Below are positions 48,240-60,134 of a stretch of 64,000 bases of DNA, in pieces. Position 1 is the first letter of the stretch, and the number at the start of each line of letters is the position of its first letter. Source of the DNA: Panaeolus papilionaceus. Lineage: Eukaryota > Basidiomycota > Agaricomycetes > Agaricales. Location: NCBI GenBank assembly GCA_015501605.1, contig JADNRZ010000016.1, positions 434,001 through 498,000 on the forward strand, given 5' to 3'. Under the pieces are notes generated by a model, which worked only from the letters and a program-made list of their open reading frames with translations, did no database searches and was not told the DNA's origin. The position numbers and the translations under genes were made by a program.

Positions 48240-48868
48240 GTTGAACCTCGAGAATTTCAACGTAGTTCAACTCGTTCAAATGCAAACTCGTAAGTACCCT
48301 TTTAAACTTGACAAACCCAAACTAAAGTCACTATTCACACCACATAGCCCGAAATATCAATATTGTAAGCCCCTCCTCCTCTTTCTCAACGGCACAAGGC
48401 TAAGTGCTAACGCCCAAAACACTAGCCATCACCCCTCCTCCCCACCCTCCGCCAAAGCCCTCGCACTTCTTGAGTCCTCATTATAGTGCGTGCCCCTACA
48501 CACCCACCAACCCCATCAACCCCCCTCTCGCCTTCGGCCTCTCTATCGTCGAAAACCCACCCACCGAAGGCCAGCTCAACACCATAATGCTGTTCTCGCC
48601 TTGCGTTACTAATCCCGCGTTTACATTCCTATCTGCATTCCCAGGATCATCAGCGTCAGGAGATGCGTCGACGGTCAAGGAAATTGTGAAGCTTGCAGAG
48701 ATGAACCCCAAGGCGCTGAAGTACCCCATTGTAGTGGATTGGGGGAATGAGAATGCGGCCGTGGGGGATGTGGAGGGTGTGAAGCGGATGTTGGAGGAGA
48801 TTAGGAAGAGGAGGGACGGAGAGATGAAGGGGGAGGAGGAGGATCAGCCGAAGGGGTGGTTTATGTAG
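48240..48868 (+). pseudogene. Fmp46-like (DUF1687) gene remnant 2
   Basis: Best preserved of the three copies. An intron (GTAAGC..CTAG, 48364-48425) separates PEISIF from HHPSSPPSAKALALLESSL. A TAG at 48484 and a one-base shift break the frame there. It continues as FGLSIVENPPTEGQL, AFTFLSAF, EMNPKALKYPIVVDWGN and ends KGWFM with TAG at 48868. The thioredoxin-like Fmp46 proteins are small, about 150-200 aa, so nearly the entire gene is present. It lies back to back with the start of the DUF6589 gene. It could still be functional if the shift is a sequencing error or an unseen second intron. Confidence 0.65.
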
Positions 48869-49130
48869 GTACTGAGGAGTGTGGGTGAGAGGGATTCGAA
48901 GGAGGTAGTTGATAGTTAGAGAAAGAAATGGGCTTGCTTGTGTATTTATTATTGTAATTTGCGAACACTGTACGGAATAGTGGTTTCGGATTTGGGTAGA
49001 CGATTCAATTTTGTCCACCGAATCGAAATTACTTACTGATGATCAGCACGCAAAACGCAAAAAGGTGAGGTCGATGTTAGAGATTGAAGCCAAAGACCTC
49101 AGGTACGAGCTAAATAAATTGCATGTAACC

Positions 49131-49185
49131 CTAGACTGGTGACCATCCCTTGCGAGGCGAGGGCCTCATAGAGGGACGGACTGGT
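49131..49185. repeat. Terminal-type hairpin, copy 3
   Basis: CTAGACTGGTGACCAT, then TCCCT..GAGG-CGAGGG-CCTC..AGGGA, then GGACTGGTGA. GACTGGTGA is directly repeated on both sides of the stem. A second small hairpin (CGGG-CAAT-CCCG) follows at about 49190. Same orientation as copies at 16514 and 41659; no matching right end was found. Confidence 0.6.
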
Positions 49186-50978
49186 GAAGCGGGCAATCCC
49201 GTGAGGGGAGACATATTACGATCGAAACAATAATAATTTTTGTTTACCATCAATCATTTTGCACCCAACAGGGGGAGCGTGGTGATCGATTGCGTGCGCG
49301 CACTGCAGCGCGTGGACTTCGAGGAAGAGTCGCGCATACACATAGTAATGGAGCATGTAAGCGCAAAATGGTGTTAATTACTCCTCAAGGCACTATGCAA
49401 CACTACTGCAGTACTATGGGAGCTGATTCAAGCGAAAACAACCATGAGCGGCCTCCCAATGACTCTTCTTCACCCATGACGACAATCGCAGCGGTCCCAT
49501 TTTGTGTGCCTCGCGCTTCGTCTCAACGCATCTCTAGCACTCTCGCTAGACTCCATTACCCTGAGCTTCACTCCACTTCAACCAATGACAGCCCTTCCCA
49601 ACCCGACTTGGAATTTCAAGGTGTTCAACACTATTCAACACCCTATCATTCGAGCAGCGAGTCGCGATATCCCGTTGACCACGCATATACTCGGTAGTTC
49701 TAACTGGGGTGCTAGTGACACACCTCATTGGATATTGAGAATCCTTCTCTCCGGGCACCCCATAAGCATCCCACATCCACACCATCCACTTTTTCCATTC
49801 TACAACGAGGGGCGAAGGCCCACGGGAGGAGTTGGGTCATGTTTGTCAGACACACCTGCTCATTCTTCGATGTCATTATCTTATTCTATGATGAGTCTTC
49901 GCCACACCGCGAAATTAAGGGCGTCTGACCCCAATGATTATGTGTGCAGATTTGTATCCCGATGATTTAAACCCTAAAACCTCGATCGGTGGCTGTGAGG
50001 CGTAGTATAGACCCGGAGTGAGCTAAAATTAGGATTGGAATAGAGCATACATCATCGTTTAACTAATAATACATCCGATGCCCATTTCCACCCAAGCCAC
50101 GAGTGACTCGCAAAGATACTAAATGAAGGAGACACGACGTCTTCTGCAGGGGGCTGCCAAATGAGAACTGCCGGTTTTCAACTTCCTAGGCCGCCCTCCG
50201 CCAGTGATTCTGGAGTCCTTGCCTAAAAGGGGAATTGATGATGATCCATTCAGCACCTAGAGTCATGGATGACAACTGTGTGAGGTGCAACGTTACTCAC
50301 TTATACAAAGCAGTGCCATATAGTGAAGGCCTCACTCCCCATATTGCTATCCGATCTTTGTTCAAGATCTCGCTTCCCAACCTTCTCTGCAAATTCTCTG
50401 CTCAATACTTGTACCTAATCCAGAAATGCTGAATTATAACATAGATATCCCAATGTGTATCTAAATCACAAAAATTGTGATATCTAATAAGGATGTCTTC
50501 AAATTCCAGACTTGAGATTAGTACAAGCTTTGCTATGACATACACAAAGCACACTGCTTTGATACAACAATTAATGATAATGCATATAACATATCACCAA
50601 TTACCTACAAATTTTTTTTAATCATTGGGATATTAATAATTATTATCGTTGGAAGAGTCAAAGGCAACACAAATATCACGAGTCAATCAACTACGCTTGA
50701 ACTATGCAGTCTACCCTCTCAGCGGCGAAAGACCTCGGCTGGATTCAGTAGGTACAACAGAAAAAGAGAGGAAGGAAAAAAGGAATGCAAATTAAGTCAA
50801 AAGAGGCAAGCCAGATATATGGATTGTGCTGTAGGGTGTGAACAATGGACGTTTGACTGGTGGACGACGAAGGTAAATCATCGGTGGTGTCGGTCTCTGA
50901 CCCTAATCAGTGGCTATACTAACCTGTATTACGAATTGATCATATATTTCATTTTGAGGCAAAGACCCCGAATGGCAC
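49186..50978. other. Gene-free interval
   Basis: No supported gene. A stretch at about 49825-49915 (TTTGTCAGACAC..TATGATGAGTCTT) recurs diverged at about 56380-56445, marking another old repeat. Confidence 0.5.
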
Positions 50979-51075
50979 CACGAGGCCATGTGTAACCCTT
51001 GAATCTCTCAAAGGGGTAAGCTGGTAAGATAGGAATTGACACACTTGAGATTCAAGGGTTACACATGGCCTCGTG
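50979..51075. repeat. 97-bp inverted repeat at a duplication border
   Basis: 29-bp arms (50979-51007 and 51047-51075, CACGAGGCCATGTGTAACCC and complement) around a 39-bp loop. The right arm overlaps the border (ATGGCCTCGTG) at which the copy at 63739 begins. Confidence 0.85.
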
Positions 51076-51312
51076 TTTATGCCACATGTCCAGTATTTTG
51101 AGACATATAAACTCGCTGTGATAAAATCGAAAGAGATATATCCTCCAGACATCTATAAGGCTATCGTTCAATCAGTCCGCCACATACATATAGCACTATC
51201 ACCCTATAAAATCAAGAGCAGCGAGAGCTACACGGGCTTCACATCACTCACCCGACAGCTCGCCTAAGCGCGCGCTTCTTCAATACTGGACCCACTGATA
51301 CCCACCACATCT

Positions 51313-52944
51313 ATGTCAAATCTTTCAGTGCCAACTTCATCAACTGACCCAACCCCAGAAAGGTACGTCAAACATACTTCTGAACATAGTACTCGATCAA
51401 CTGACTTTAATTTGTACCCCCGCTTTAGCCTCTTCACGCCACGCTTCTCATCATTGAGTGACCAACCTCTCACCGCATATGCCGAGGCCGTCAATGTTGA
51501 CGACTTTGATACGGACCCTCGAGCACGAGCACGAGCTCAGGAGGCTAGTCGAATGTGTGCCGGTGCTCAGAGGAAGGCAACCCGGGTGAGTGTTTCACGT
51601 TTTTCACCGCCCTAATTAATGACGCTTATGCGTGAGTCCACACAGGACACAATCAACGAGCGCGGTATTCCTCCTCCCCAGAGAACCACAGTTAGACGGT
51701 AAGTTGTATCTTGTTGCGGTCTTGCGAGTCGCAATCTGTTAAACAAACAGTAGCACCTTCATCTTGAGCTGTGCATCCACATCGGAGACTCAGAATCCCA
51801 TGTTGCCACCAGCTGCTTCACTCAAAGAAATCCAACATGCAGATGGTGACGACGGAGGACGTTCTTCCTCCGAAAAAGCAATCGCCATGCGGAACGAGTC
51901 GACATATCGAAAGCAAGTGAGCCTCGAGCACGAATTCCATGAATTGCGTACGTGTCACGAATCCCTCCACATGCACACTCTGTACATTGACAGACACCAT
52001 AATTCCAGTTACGTTGCCTTTATGGGATCCGTCGCCTGTCGAGGTTGGGGCCGTTGGCTATTTGTCCAAGCCCGCAGGCCAATTTTGCCCACTTTTTAAC
52101 TCTATGTCGCCAACGAAATCCGACAAGATCGATATTAAAGCCCTTCTACCTCTTGGAAAAGATGGCGATGTCACGATTGGAGTCGACAGATCGGATACAA
52201 GAACGTTAACTCACAAAGTGTACGATTTGATTTCTGGACCTCGTACCCTCAGACGACTTTTGTGCGTGGTTTTTCATTCATATGTCGCCGTTTACTGATA
52301 TCATTTCAACTTTACCAGGTCTGCGTTTTCTATGGGAGCATTGCCAAAGCGCCAGACATGTCGCTTGAAGGCTGGAAAAGCCGCAGCATACATGTACGCA
52401 GAAGTCACGGAGCATCAATACTTCGAAGACTTGAGTCTTCCACGGAAGTGGTTCCAAGACAATGTCGACAAAATATTGGCTGTCTATGATTCTCACCCCG
52501 AGGTGAAGAAAGAAACGCTCATGTTAGGTGCGAAGAACATATTCATCATACTCTAATTTTCATCACCTAACCCACCGTTCCTCAGTCACCGGTGCGCTTC
52601 AAACTCCACGCTACGGGCTGTTTGTGAGCCACAGTCATCCTGAAGGAAGGGTAAGTCAATTATTGTTCCCTTGTGGAGTCTCGTCCAACTCACAATTCAT
52701 ATTATCCTCTCAGGTAAAGTTCAAGGTCTACCCGAACCCCGGCCATCATCAGCCATGGGGGGTGTTCACCACGGCGAAAGGTGGCGGAAAATGTGGTCCC
52801 AGATACCCTGCCAGTGGTCCAGCCGCAGATGTACCTTTCGACTGCCACAACAAAGTCTGGTGCGTTGGAGACCCCTCCTGGAATGCCATTCTACTTGCTC
52901 GACTTCAATTCAAACCCGGTGCTGTGGAACCGACCCCGCATTAA
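51313..52944 (+). CDS. Uncharacterised fungal protein, paralog 2, 409 aa
   Basis: Eight exons: 51313-51362, 51429-51585, 51646-51698, 51751-51947, 51994-52261, 52319-52527, 52586-52650, 52714-52944, open over 409 codons. From LWDPSPVEVGAVGYLSKPAG onward it aligns with the gene at 39035-40762, including two exons of identical length (209 and 65 nt) and a conserved end (DPSWNAILLARLQFKPG). Its N-terminal 120 residues are polar and lack the Cys cluster of paralog 1. No signal peptide or transmembrane segment is evident. Unknown function. A near-identical promoter and start codon appear at 63739-64000. Confidence 0.85.
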
Positions 52945-54094
52945 CTCGCTGAATTTGTTTTATCATGACCCATCTCGTATCGTTGTACTAGTTGTCTTCT
53001 CTGCTCTCAGCCCCCTCGCACAGGGACAATACATACCCACTCCTTTGCTGATCTCGTTTGAACCATGGGCCAAGTGCTAGCAACTTACATAGCCTCTATA
53101 ATTTATATGTTCGTCGTACTATTCAATATACCTGTATTCTGTGCTTCAGTAGCACAATCTTCTGCTTGACAGAACAAAGTTTTTGTGGAGCTTCATATCA
53201 TATGAACTGACGCATCTGACCAACGGACCGCGATCTTTTTTTCCTTCCTTATTTCTATCGATCATTCCTGGAGGACAATCTAATCTGCATTGAGACGGTT
53301 TGTGGGTAAGGTTGTCGCTCGTGATTCAAGAGAAATTTATGAGGGGCAAGGTGATTCTCGATGCCAGGTTCCGATCAATTGGAGGCAAGATGCTTCAGTA
53401 GTGTGTTGAAAATAGACTCACAGGCAGCTCAATGCACCCGCTCATATCGCTCACATTCAACTATCGCTGTCCCTCGCTTCAAGAACGCTGATCTTGTCAG
53501 TATGTGGCGCTCTCCTTCAATCACTTTCGTCTGATAGGGACTAGATTGGTATTTCAACGTGCGGTCAGAACGAATCAGACGCACGCAAAGGAGTCCACGA
53601 GGAAAGTAGGTCACCGCTTCCAAGATAGGAGCGATATCACTTGTTGGACAAATCACGAATGTTTACCCCATTCATAGAACGTTGCAAACGATGTCGCGTC
53701 TTGCATTAATCACACATCATCTCTGGCCCCCAAAAGTTTTTCCAGAGGAGTTGAATCAGTCGACTCTGGAATAGTTCCGGGGCTGTCTGAGGTTGCTCGA
53801 CGTCTGTGGAAGATATGCCGTGCTATAGAACAAGTTCAGATACGTTCTTAACTATTTATCCTTCGAAGGAGATTGCTGATGCCTGTATATGTGGGCAGGG
53901 ACAGCGCACGACGCTTAAGAAGACGATGTGTCGACATTCTCGAATGTATAAAAACAGAGCCAATCGAAATGGCGCTCCAGTCCCAATGGCTTTGGTGGTA
54001 CCGATACTGAGACTCGAAGAGTATGTCTTGAATCTCCGTGTGCCTGTATCATTCTATACTGATCTCCTCGGTTTGACAGTACACTCGATATTGG
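52945..54094. other. Gene-free interval
   Basis: 3' flank of the preceding gene, then unremarkable DNA. No gene or structured repeat seen. Confidence 0.5.
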
Positions 54095-54525
54095 AAGGAT
54101 CTGTGCTTGCACAGATCCGCCTTCTTGGTCACGTGAAGAGGTCATCCTACGTCGCGCCTTTCGCTTCCGTTTCTTCTCGTACTCTATCTTATTCTATTCC
54201 TAGCACTCTCCACGCCGCCTGCTGTATCTCGGCTCGTGGCTCTTTTTTCTTTACCCACCCACCGCTTCCCTTTCGTCAATCCTTAGATTCACTTCACCTG
54301 ATTGGCTTACCTACATGCATACCTTTATTATTCACAAGTTTAGACAATATACATTATTCTCTCGACCTCCGTAGTTGGGGTAGGGGGAGCCGTGGTCGGT
54401 GTGGGGGCTCATCCGTCCACCCCCCTCGGCTCTCACACTGGGAGGGGTTCGTTTTCGATGACCTCTCCCTCTCCCCATACTCGACTACTCCGGCTAAGGA
54501 GACTCGAGCGTAAGAACCAAGACAT
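54095..54525 (+). mobile_element. SINE-like structured repeat, copy 2
   Basis: Hairpin GGATCTGTGC/GCACAGATCC (54098-54119), CTTCTTGGTCACGTGA, CCCACCCACC, then a branched 3' domain: GAGCCG/CGGCTC with GTGGGGG/CCACCCCC (54387-54432), GGGAGGGG..CTCTCCC (54440-54470), and possible closing GTAGT/ACTAC (54371-54488). Same order as the minus-strand copy at 45155-45650. It ends with GGAGACTCGAGCG..AAGAACCAAG. Confidence 0.6.
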
Positions 54526-54865
54526 ACATTGTTGTATGAGAAAGCATATTCGCCGGGCCCTCGTTTTACAAAACCTGAATTCGATTTCCGGGGACATATC
54601 CTATTGTACAGTCTTCTAGACGACGTCCTGACGTTCATCAATGTGCGTGCCGCCATCAATATATTTGCGCCCACATTATAGTTTGGACTAGGACTCAACT
54701 TTCAGCAAACTTTGATAGAAATTGTAATTTACCGGGGTTCCATGATTCAGTCGAGGGAGGTGACCAATCACCCATAATTGTGTAACAGAACTGATTCGGA
54801 GCGGTTTCGAACCACAAAGCGACCCTGTTTTTGTCTTCATGAGTTCACTTTACAGTTCCGAGTCC

Positions 54866-54970
54866 CGTAAGGGAAGAGGTCTTTGTGGGCTGATTTTGTC
54901 CTCCGAAATGTGACCTCTTCGTAATGTGAATTTGTCATGCAAATTGTCATATCGATTTATCATCACAATT
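54866..54970 (+). repeat. Dispersed repeat, related to 385-490
   Basis: CCGTAAGGGAAGAGGTCTTT and a following TGTGACCTCTTCGTAATGTG stretch match the left edge of the window in the same orientation. Confidence 0.6.
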
Positions 54971-56642
54971 ATGTAAGCACATCAATTCAAAAACAGCAGA
55001 CTTGATTATGTAACTAATTAAATTAATTTATTATTTTCATAATGCTTAGTCATGGGGGTTCCACAGGTGCATTACTAAGCAATATTTGAACCAACATGTT
55101 TGCAATTGGTTTTCAAGAGCATATCTCACTCAATCTCCATCAAAGAAAAAATTGAATAATCATAATGATGTGTCAAAATATAGGTTAATTTAAAGTAATT
55201 AGGATAGTAGTAATAATATTAAAAAAAATCTTGAAAATACCAATTAGCAGATTATGATTGCTTAGGGTCTGTTCGGCAACCACATCTGGTTTGAGATTCT
55301 GGTTTTGATGGTGATATTGATGGGACAGACTACCTACCTTATTTGTAAATAGCGCCCCTAATGTCGATATCTCTTGTCATTTGTGCTTCATTCCTCATCT
55401 ACTTCTTCATTATTCACCACTACAAATGTACTACCATGGAAAACGACCCTAATATTGATGATATACCCAACAGAGACCTCATTTTTGCACTCTCCACTTA
55501 TATAATTCAGGTTGCAGGTGTTATTGCCATGATCTATGCTGAAAGAATAATTTTGGGTATTAAAATTGGTAATAGGGATAACAAACTCACCTGGTTCCAT
55601 TTAGCCTTGCATTTTTCTCCTGTTTTTTTCAATCCCTCCTTTCTAATAGCCTCAACTTCAACTGCTACTGCATTCCATATAGGAGTGGTGAAGTTTCCCC
55701 CTTGGCTGCTGGCAAGTATTCCAACAGCTCACTAAGCAATAACATCTCATCTGCCCCAAGCCATTTTGCATTGGCTTCTTATTGTGCCATAAATGAGTGT
55801 GTGGAAAGAATAAATGAATGAATAGAGCACAAAGTGCACAATGAGTCATGTTTTGATGTGTAATGAAAAGGGATGTATGACTAAGCATAAAACTTGAATT
55901 CAAGGCCACTGCCAAGAGCGGCACGGCACCCGAGGCTTTACAATTACATTAGAGTCCATACGGCAAAGACATTGAAATCTCAAATTATGGTTCATTCAAG
56001 TATATAGACCTAGGGAACTCTCAGAAAACCATAGCATAGGTGAATAAGATATATGTTGTCGCTTCACAATGCAGTCGTAATCTTAAAGAGTTATGACACA
56101 AGAATGGAAGAAAGGTCAAGGGAAAGGTGAGGTTGCAGTGAACCGGAGCAGATTGGGAATTTTGTTCAAGCCGCACACGGATCTGAGCGCTTAGGGACCG
56201 AGGAACGATTCCGACGGATGCCAAGTGGCTATACCAAGCACTGAAAGGAAGAAAAAAGAGGTGAGGGTGGAAGTGAAAAAAGCAAATAAATGTGCCCTTG
56301 GAGACGCGACCGACGCCGACGATGACGAGGGAGCATTGAAGGGATCAAGGGGAAGGGACCAAGATTCAAGGGAAAGGTTTGGTTATGTTTGTCAAAGACT
56401 TCTGCTCAGTCGTCACTACCACCATCTTATCCTATGATGAGTCTTTGTCACAATGACATCGCGGAGGAATATGCTCAAATTTAGTAATCTTATCAGAACC
56501 CAACCCAAAATTGTGATGAGTAGTTACATTGAGATGCTCACCACGGGTGACGGAGGGGACTGAACTGCACTGGCTCTTCGCTTCCGAGACAGAACACAGC
56601 CACCCTGGAATACGAGCAACGAGAATATGGAGAATACAGCTA

Positions 56643-56820
56643 CAGTCGACTCTGTCATAACCGATAGCTGTCATAACCGATAACCTCTGATATCCGATAG
56701 ATTTTGGTGACTCTCAAACTGCCTTTCCAGGCCTAAAACCCGCTGTCATAACCGATAACCTCCCATAACCGATAGTTTTTGGTGACTCTCGAGACCTATC
56801 GGTTATGACAGAGTCGACTG
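56643..56820. mobile_element. 178-bp pogo-type MITE nested in the Harbinger-like element
   Basis: TIRs of 26 bp starting CAGTCGACTCTGTCATAACC and exactly inverted at the right end, flanked by TA (56641-56642, 56821-56822). The interior has two tandem units of CATAACCGATAACCTC..TTTTGGTGACTCTC. CAGTCGACTCT ends are characteristic of pogo-family elements. Confidence 0.9.
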
Positions 56821-58329
56821 TATATTATTATGGATTCTTAAGCCTAATAACGTCCAAATATATTAAATCATCTTGCATCAATGTGGTGAAGATTCATCAT
56901 AGTTTAAGATGGTTCTAGTGACGGCTGAGCAGTGGTCCTTGACAAACATTGCCAAACTTCTCCATGAACATCAGCAATTTCTGATTTTGGGTTGTAGCAT
57001 AGCCACTGATGGCTGTAGCATGCATCATGGCAACAGTAGCGACTGTAGCATCCATGATGGCAGTGGTAGCAACAACTAGCAAGTTAGTGCTCTGTAGCAC
57101 TACATACATTACCTCCCCCTCTGTGTACTGCTACCTATCATGGTATGGTAATTACATAGCTATAGGGAGTGCCCTCTCTTAAAGTCATGCCAGAAATTAC
57201 TTATATTATTAAAAACCAATGTCAACTAGGTGCTAGACTACAAATAATTGTATATAACAGAATAATAGTGAATTTCGAGATCAATGAGTTGGACTTGTCA
57301 TTTTTTTTCAAAGTCTCTTGTCCGCTTTGGTGAAACATATGAGATGGGAAAATGCTGATTAATCAAAACACGAACCAAAATGATTCCAAAATAAGCAATT
57401 TTGATCGCACTCTCTTCTTTCCTCAACTATCATCTTCGTCCACATCTACCATATTTCCCCATCCCACAGGTGCTCTAATGGTTCTATATATATATATTTA
57501 AGAGACCTGGTAAGTGTTTATTATTATGGAACCAAGTGGCTGACTACTATATCATAGGATGTTATCGCTGCTTCAGCAGTGCATTTTACCTGCACTTTAA
57601 CATATTTCGGTGAGATTCCTTTTATTTTTTTTCGTTCTTTTTCTATTTATGACATTCTTCTATTACTTCTATTATTATAGGTGCTGTATTATGTCTGTTT
57701 GAGCACAGGAGATGGGTTTTCATAGGTATGTGAATGTTATGAGTACGACTTCCGGACTTTCTCACGCTCCGCTTTCATGTCTTTTCTAGTTCTTCGTCAT
57801 CATGACCTTCCTCTACATGTCATATATAACCCTTGGTGAGTTCTATTTTATTTATTGTTATACTGTACCTCATTAATGTATTTATTTAGAGCATAAATTC
57901 TTGACCTTTATTATCGCTTATTGCCATTCTTGCTATTCTCTTGGCTATCTCTGTATTTAGGGAAAGTCAAGGGTACAGGTGACCTGGACGGGTTATGGGT
58001 TGGGTTGGGCACAGGTACAGGTATGGGCCAGCCTTGGTGTACCTGTGAGCTTCAAAACAGGCCCAAGAGCGCCCAAAACGGCCCAAAAATTGTCTGTTTT
58101 GGACGTTCTTGGGCTCGTTTTGCACAGAAAACCTGCAGGTACACAGGTAGGTTACGCCACGTGTGCGGGTCCAGGTCAGCGATTTCATATCCAAGGGTTA
58201 CCTGTGATGTTCCCCATCTGTATTGTATGTGGTATTACTTGTGTATTAGTTAGTTTTTGAATGATATATTAATTTTGTTTTACAATCTTATGAGTGATTT
58301 CTTGAGTTATATGTGCTATTTTGAAGGGC

Positions 58330-58512
58330 GATTTGTATATGTGGCAGTCTACCTATGTAGCAGTCTGTAGTGCTCTGTAGCACCTGTAGCAGTCTGTAGC
58401 ATCATGTAGCAACAAGGGGGCGCTACAGAGCACTACTGACCCTAATGGGGAAACTCCATAAGGGGTACCCTTTGCTACAACACTACAGTGCTACAGAGCA
58501 CTACAGAGCACT
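58330..58512. repeat. GTAGCAGTCT / CTACAGAGCAC repeat block
   Basis: Short units (TGTAGCA, CTGTAGCAGT) on the left half and the complementary CTACAGAGCACT on the right half, forming an imperfect inverted microsatellite. A related unit is at about 57080-57105. Confidence 0.7.
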
Positions 58513-59194
58513 CCGGAGCCAACCCAGACATTGCTGATGAAGCCTTCGCTGGCCGCCCTTCTCCTTCGCTCCTTCGCCGCTCCCTCATCGTTGCCGTCGT
58601 CGTCGACCATCGGTCATGTCCACAAGGACATTTTCATTTCGTTTACCCTCCCACCATCACCTTTGTTTTATCTCACATATTGTATATATTCCTCACTGGC
58701 TTGTTGCATTCCACTTCATAAATCGTTGACCCGAATGCCATTTTAACATATTTTTTAAAATCTTTTTTTTTTTTTTGTTTATAGTTGCTGATTGGCCAAA
58801 TAGTTAGTCATCAATTGACATCTGTTACATCACCTGATATATTCTCGTACGACTTTAATTCGATTTAAAAATTTGATTTCATTTAATATATTGACTGGGG
58901 ACCAGGTGATAGTGCAAAACAACGCATAGAGTATGACAAATTTCAAGTGTATCAGGTAGAAGACTGCGAACAGCTGCGGCGTTGAGAGGAGTCATAACGA
59001 GCGCAGTGGAATGAGTCAAAAGCTTTCGAGTTGAGCGGGCTGCGGGTCCAAATGGAGATCGGGCGAGGATTTTCAGGGTCCAAAAAGGTGGGCTCGTCCG
59101 TCGCACGAAATACCTCCCTTTACTTCGTAAAGCCTCGGAAACCGCGATCAAAACCAGAATCCCAAACCAGATGTGGTTGCCAAACAGACCCTTA

Positions 59195-59734
59195 GTGAAA
59201 TGATAAAAAATTTGACAAAAAATCTTATCATGCTATGTGTCTTCAGCAAGCTAGCCTGAAATTTTGCTCAAACCATCATGCCTGCAAGTTCTAATTTGAA
59301 TGTTAGAATTCAAAAACTTTGGGACTCGGATTTGCCAGGCCAGCGGCCATGGCCTTCAACCAAGTTCTATCTATCTAATCCCGCCTCATTGACCGAGGCC
59401 ACACTCTCGCAACAATACTTCGGATCTCTCTGATCATCCTCACATTTTTCTCGCCATTCTCTGATACCTTTCTTCCTTCCAAAATTCGACATTAAATACG
59501 GCCTTCATTAGGTTCTATCCTATCATTGTATCTACTTTACTAGACCCAACTATCCTCATCCACTCGTTCACGTCGACTTTGATTTTTGTTTTTGCGTCGC
59601 TTTGCTTTTATGTACATTTCTTGGTTCTTACGCTCGAGTCTCCGTAGCCGGAGTCATCGAGTATGGGGAGAGGGAGGGTCATCGAGAATGAACCCCTCCA
59701 GGTGACTGGGGCAAATCATCGTCCAAGCAAAATT
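59195..59734. repeat. Intergenic with two repeat fragments
   Basis: GATTTGCCAGGCCAGCGGCC at about 59328 matches the border near 5931. 59622-59712 is a minus-strand, 5'-truncated copy of the SINE-like repeat 3' domain (stem GGAGGG..CCCTCC with loop, and the terminal CTTGGTTCTTACGCTCGAGT). Confidence 0.6.
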
Positions 59735-60134
59735 TATGTAAAGCTAATCTAATCTGAAATCTATTGATAACCTTCTCGCACATGCAACATCATCTGTCAA
59801 CATGCGGCTGGCTGGCCGAGACCGCCTGGGATGATGGAGAGCACGATTTAGGGTAAGCTCACTCAACTCAGCCTGAGCGGTCCGCCTTGCTTCTTTGCTT
59901 TCTTCTCACCTCCTCCCTCCTTTCCGCCGTGAAGACTTTACGTCTGAGCTAGTATTCCTTCTTAAGTTTTGATTTGGGCTGCTTTCCGTTGGTTGTGCGA
60001 CTCTGTGACAATGATATTGCAATTCCGGTTCCATCTGGTCTGGGTTAGAGTCGTAACAGACTCGCCAAGGCTCCTGCATACATCGGTTAGGGCTTCATAC
60101 ATCAACTCAGGCAAGCGTAGAGAATACTCAAAGG

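Larger units (their letters stand above)
55265..59191. mobile_element. 3.9-kb non-autonomous PIF/Harbinger-like element
   Basis: Terminal inverted repeats of about 45 bp (55265.. starting GGGTCTGTTCGGCAACCACA; 59191 reading inward GGGTCTGTTTGGCAACC) are flanked by TTA on both sides (55262-55264, 59192-59194). A 3-bp TTA duplication and a GGGTCTGTTTGG end are typical of PIF/Harbinger transposons. No DDE transposase or Myb gene is seen inside; an open frame of 124 codons at 55361-55735 with hydrophobic stretches is not recognisable. It contains a pogo-type MITE and a GTAGC-rich repeat. Confidence 0.85.

Noticed and set aside
45600..54140. A second TIR element spanning 45.6-54.1 kb, from the inverted GATCTGTGC hairpins
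   Set aside because: The hairpins belong to two solo copies of the same 430-500 bp repeat in opposite orientation; the left copy sits inside the DUF6589 gene and there is no matching target duplication.
53806..54513. 235-codon plus-strand frame
   Set aside because: It runs through the SINE-like repeat and has no domain; its similarity to a minus-strand frame at 45.6 kb comes from that repeat.
58330..58512. CRISPR-like array from repeated GTAGC units
   Set aside because: Units are 7-12 bp, irregular and without spacers; this is a microsatellite in a eukaryotic transposon.
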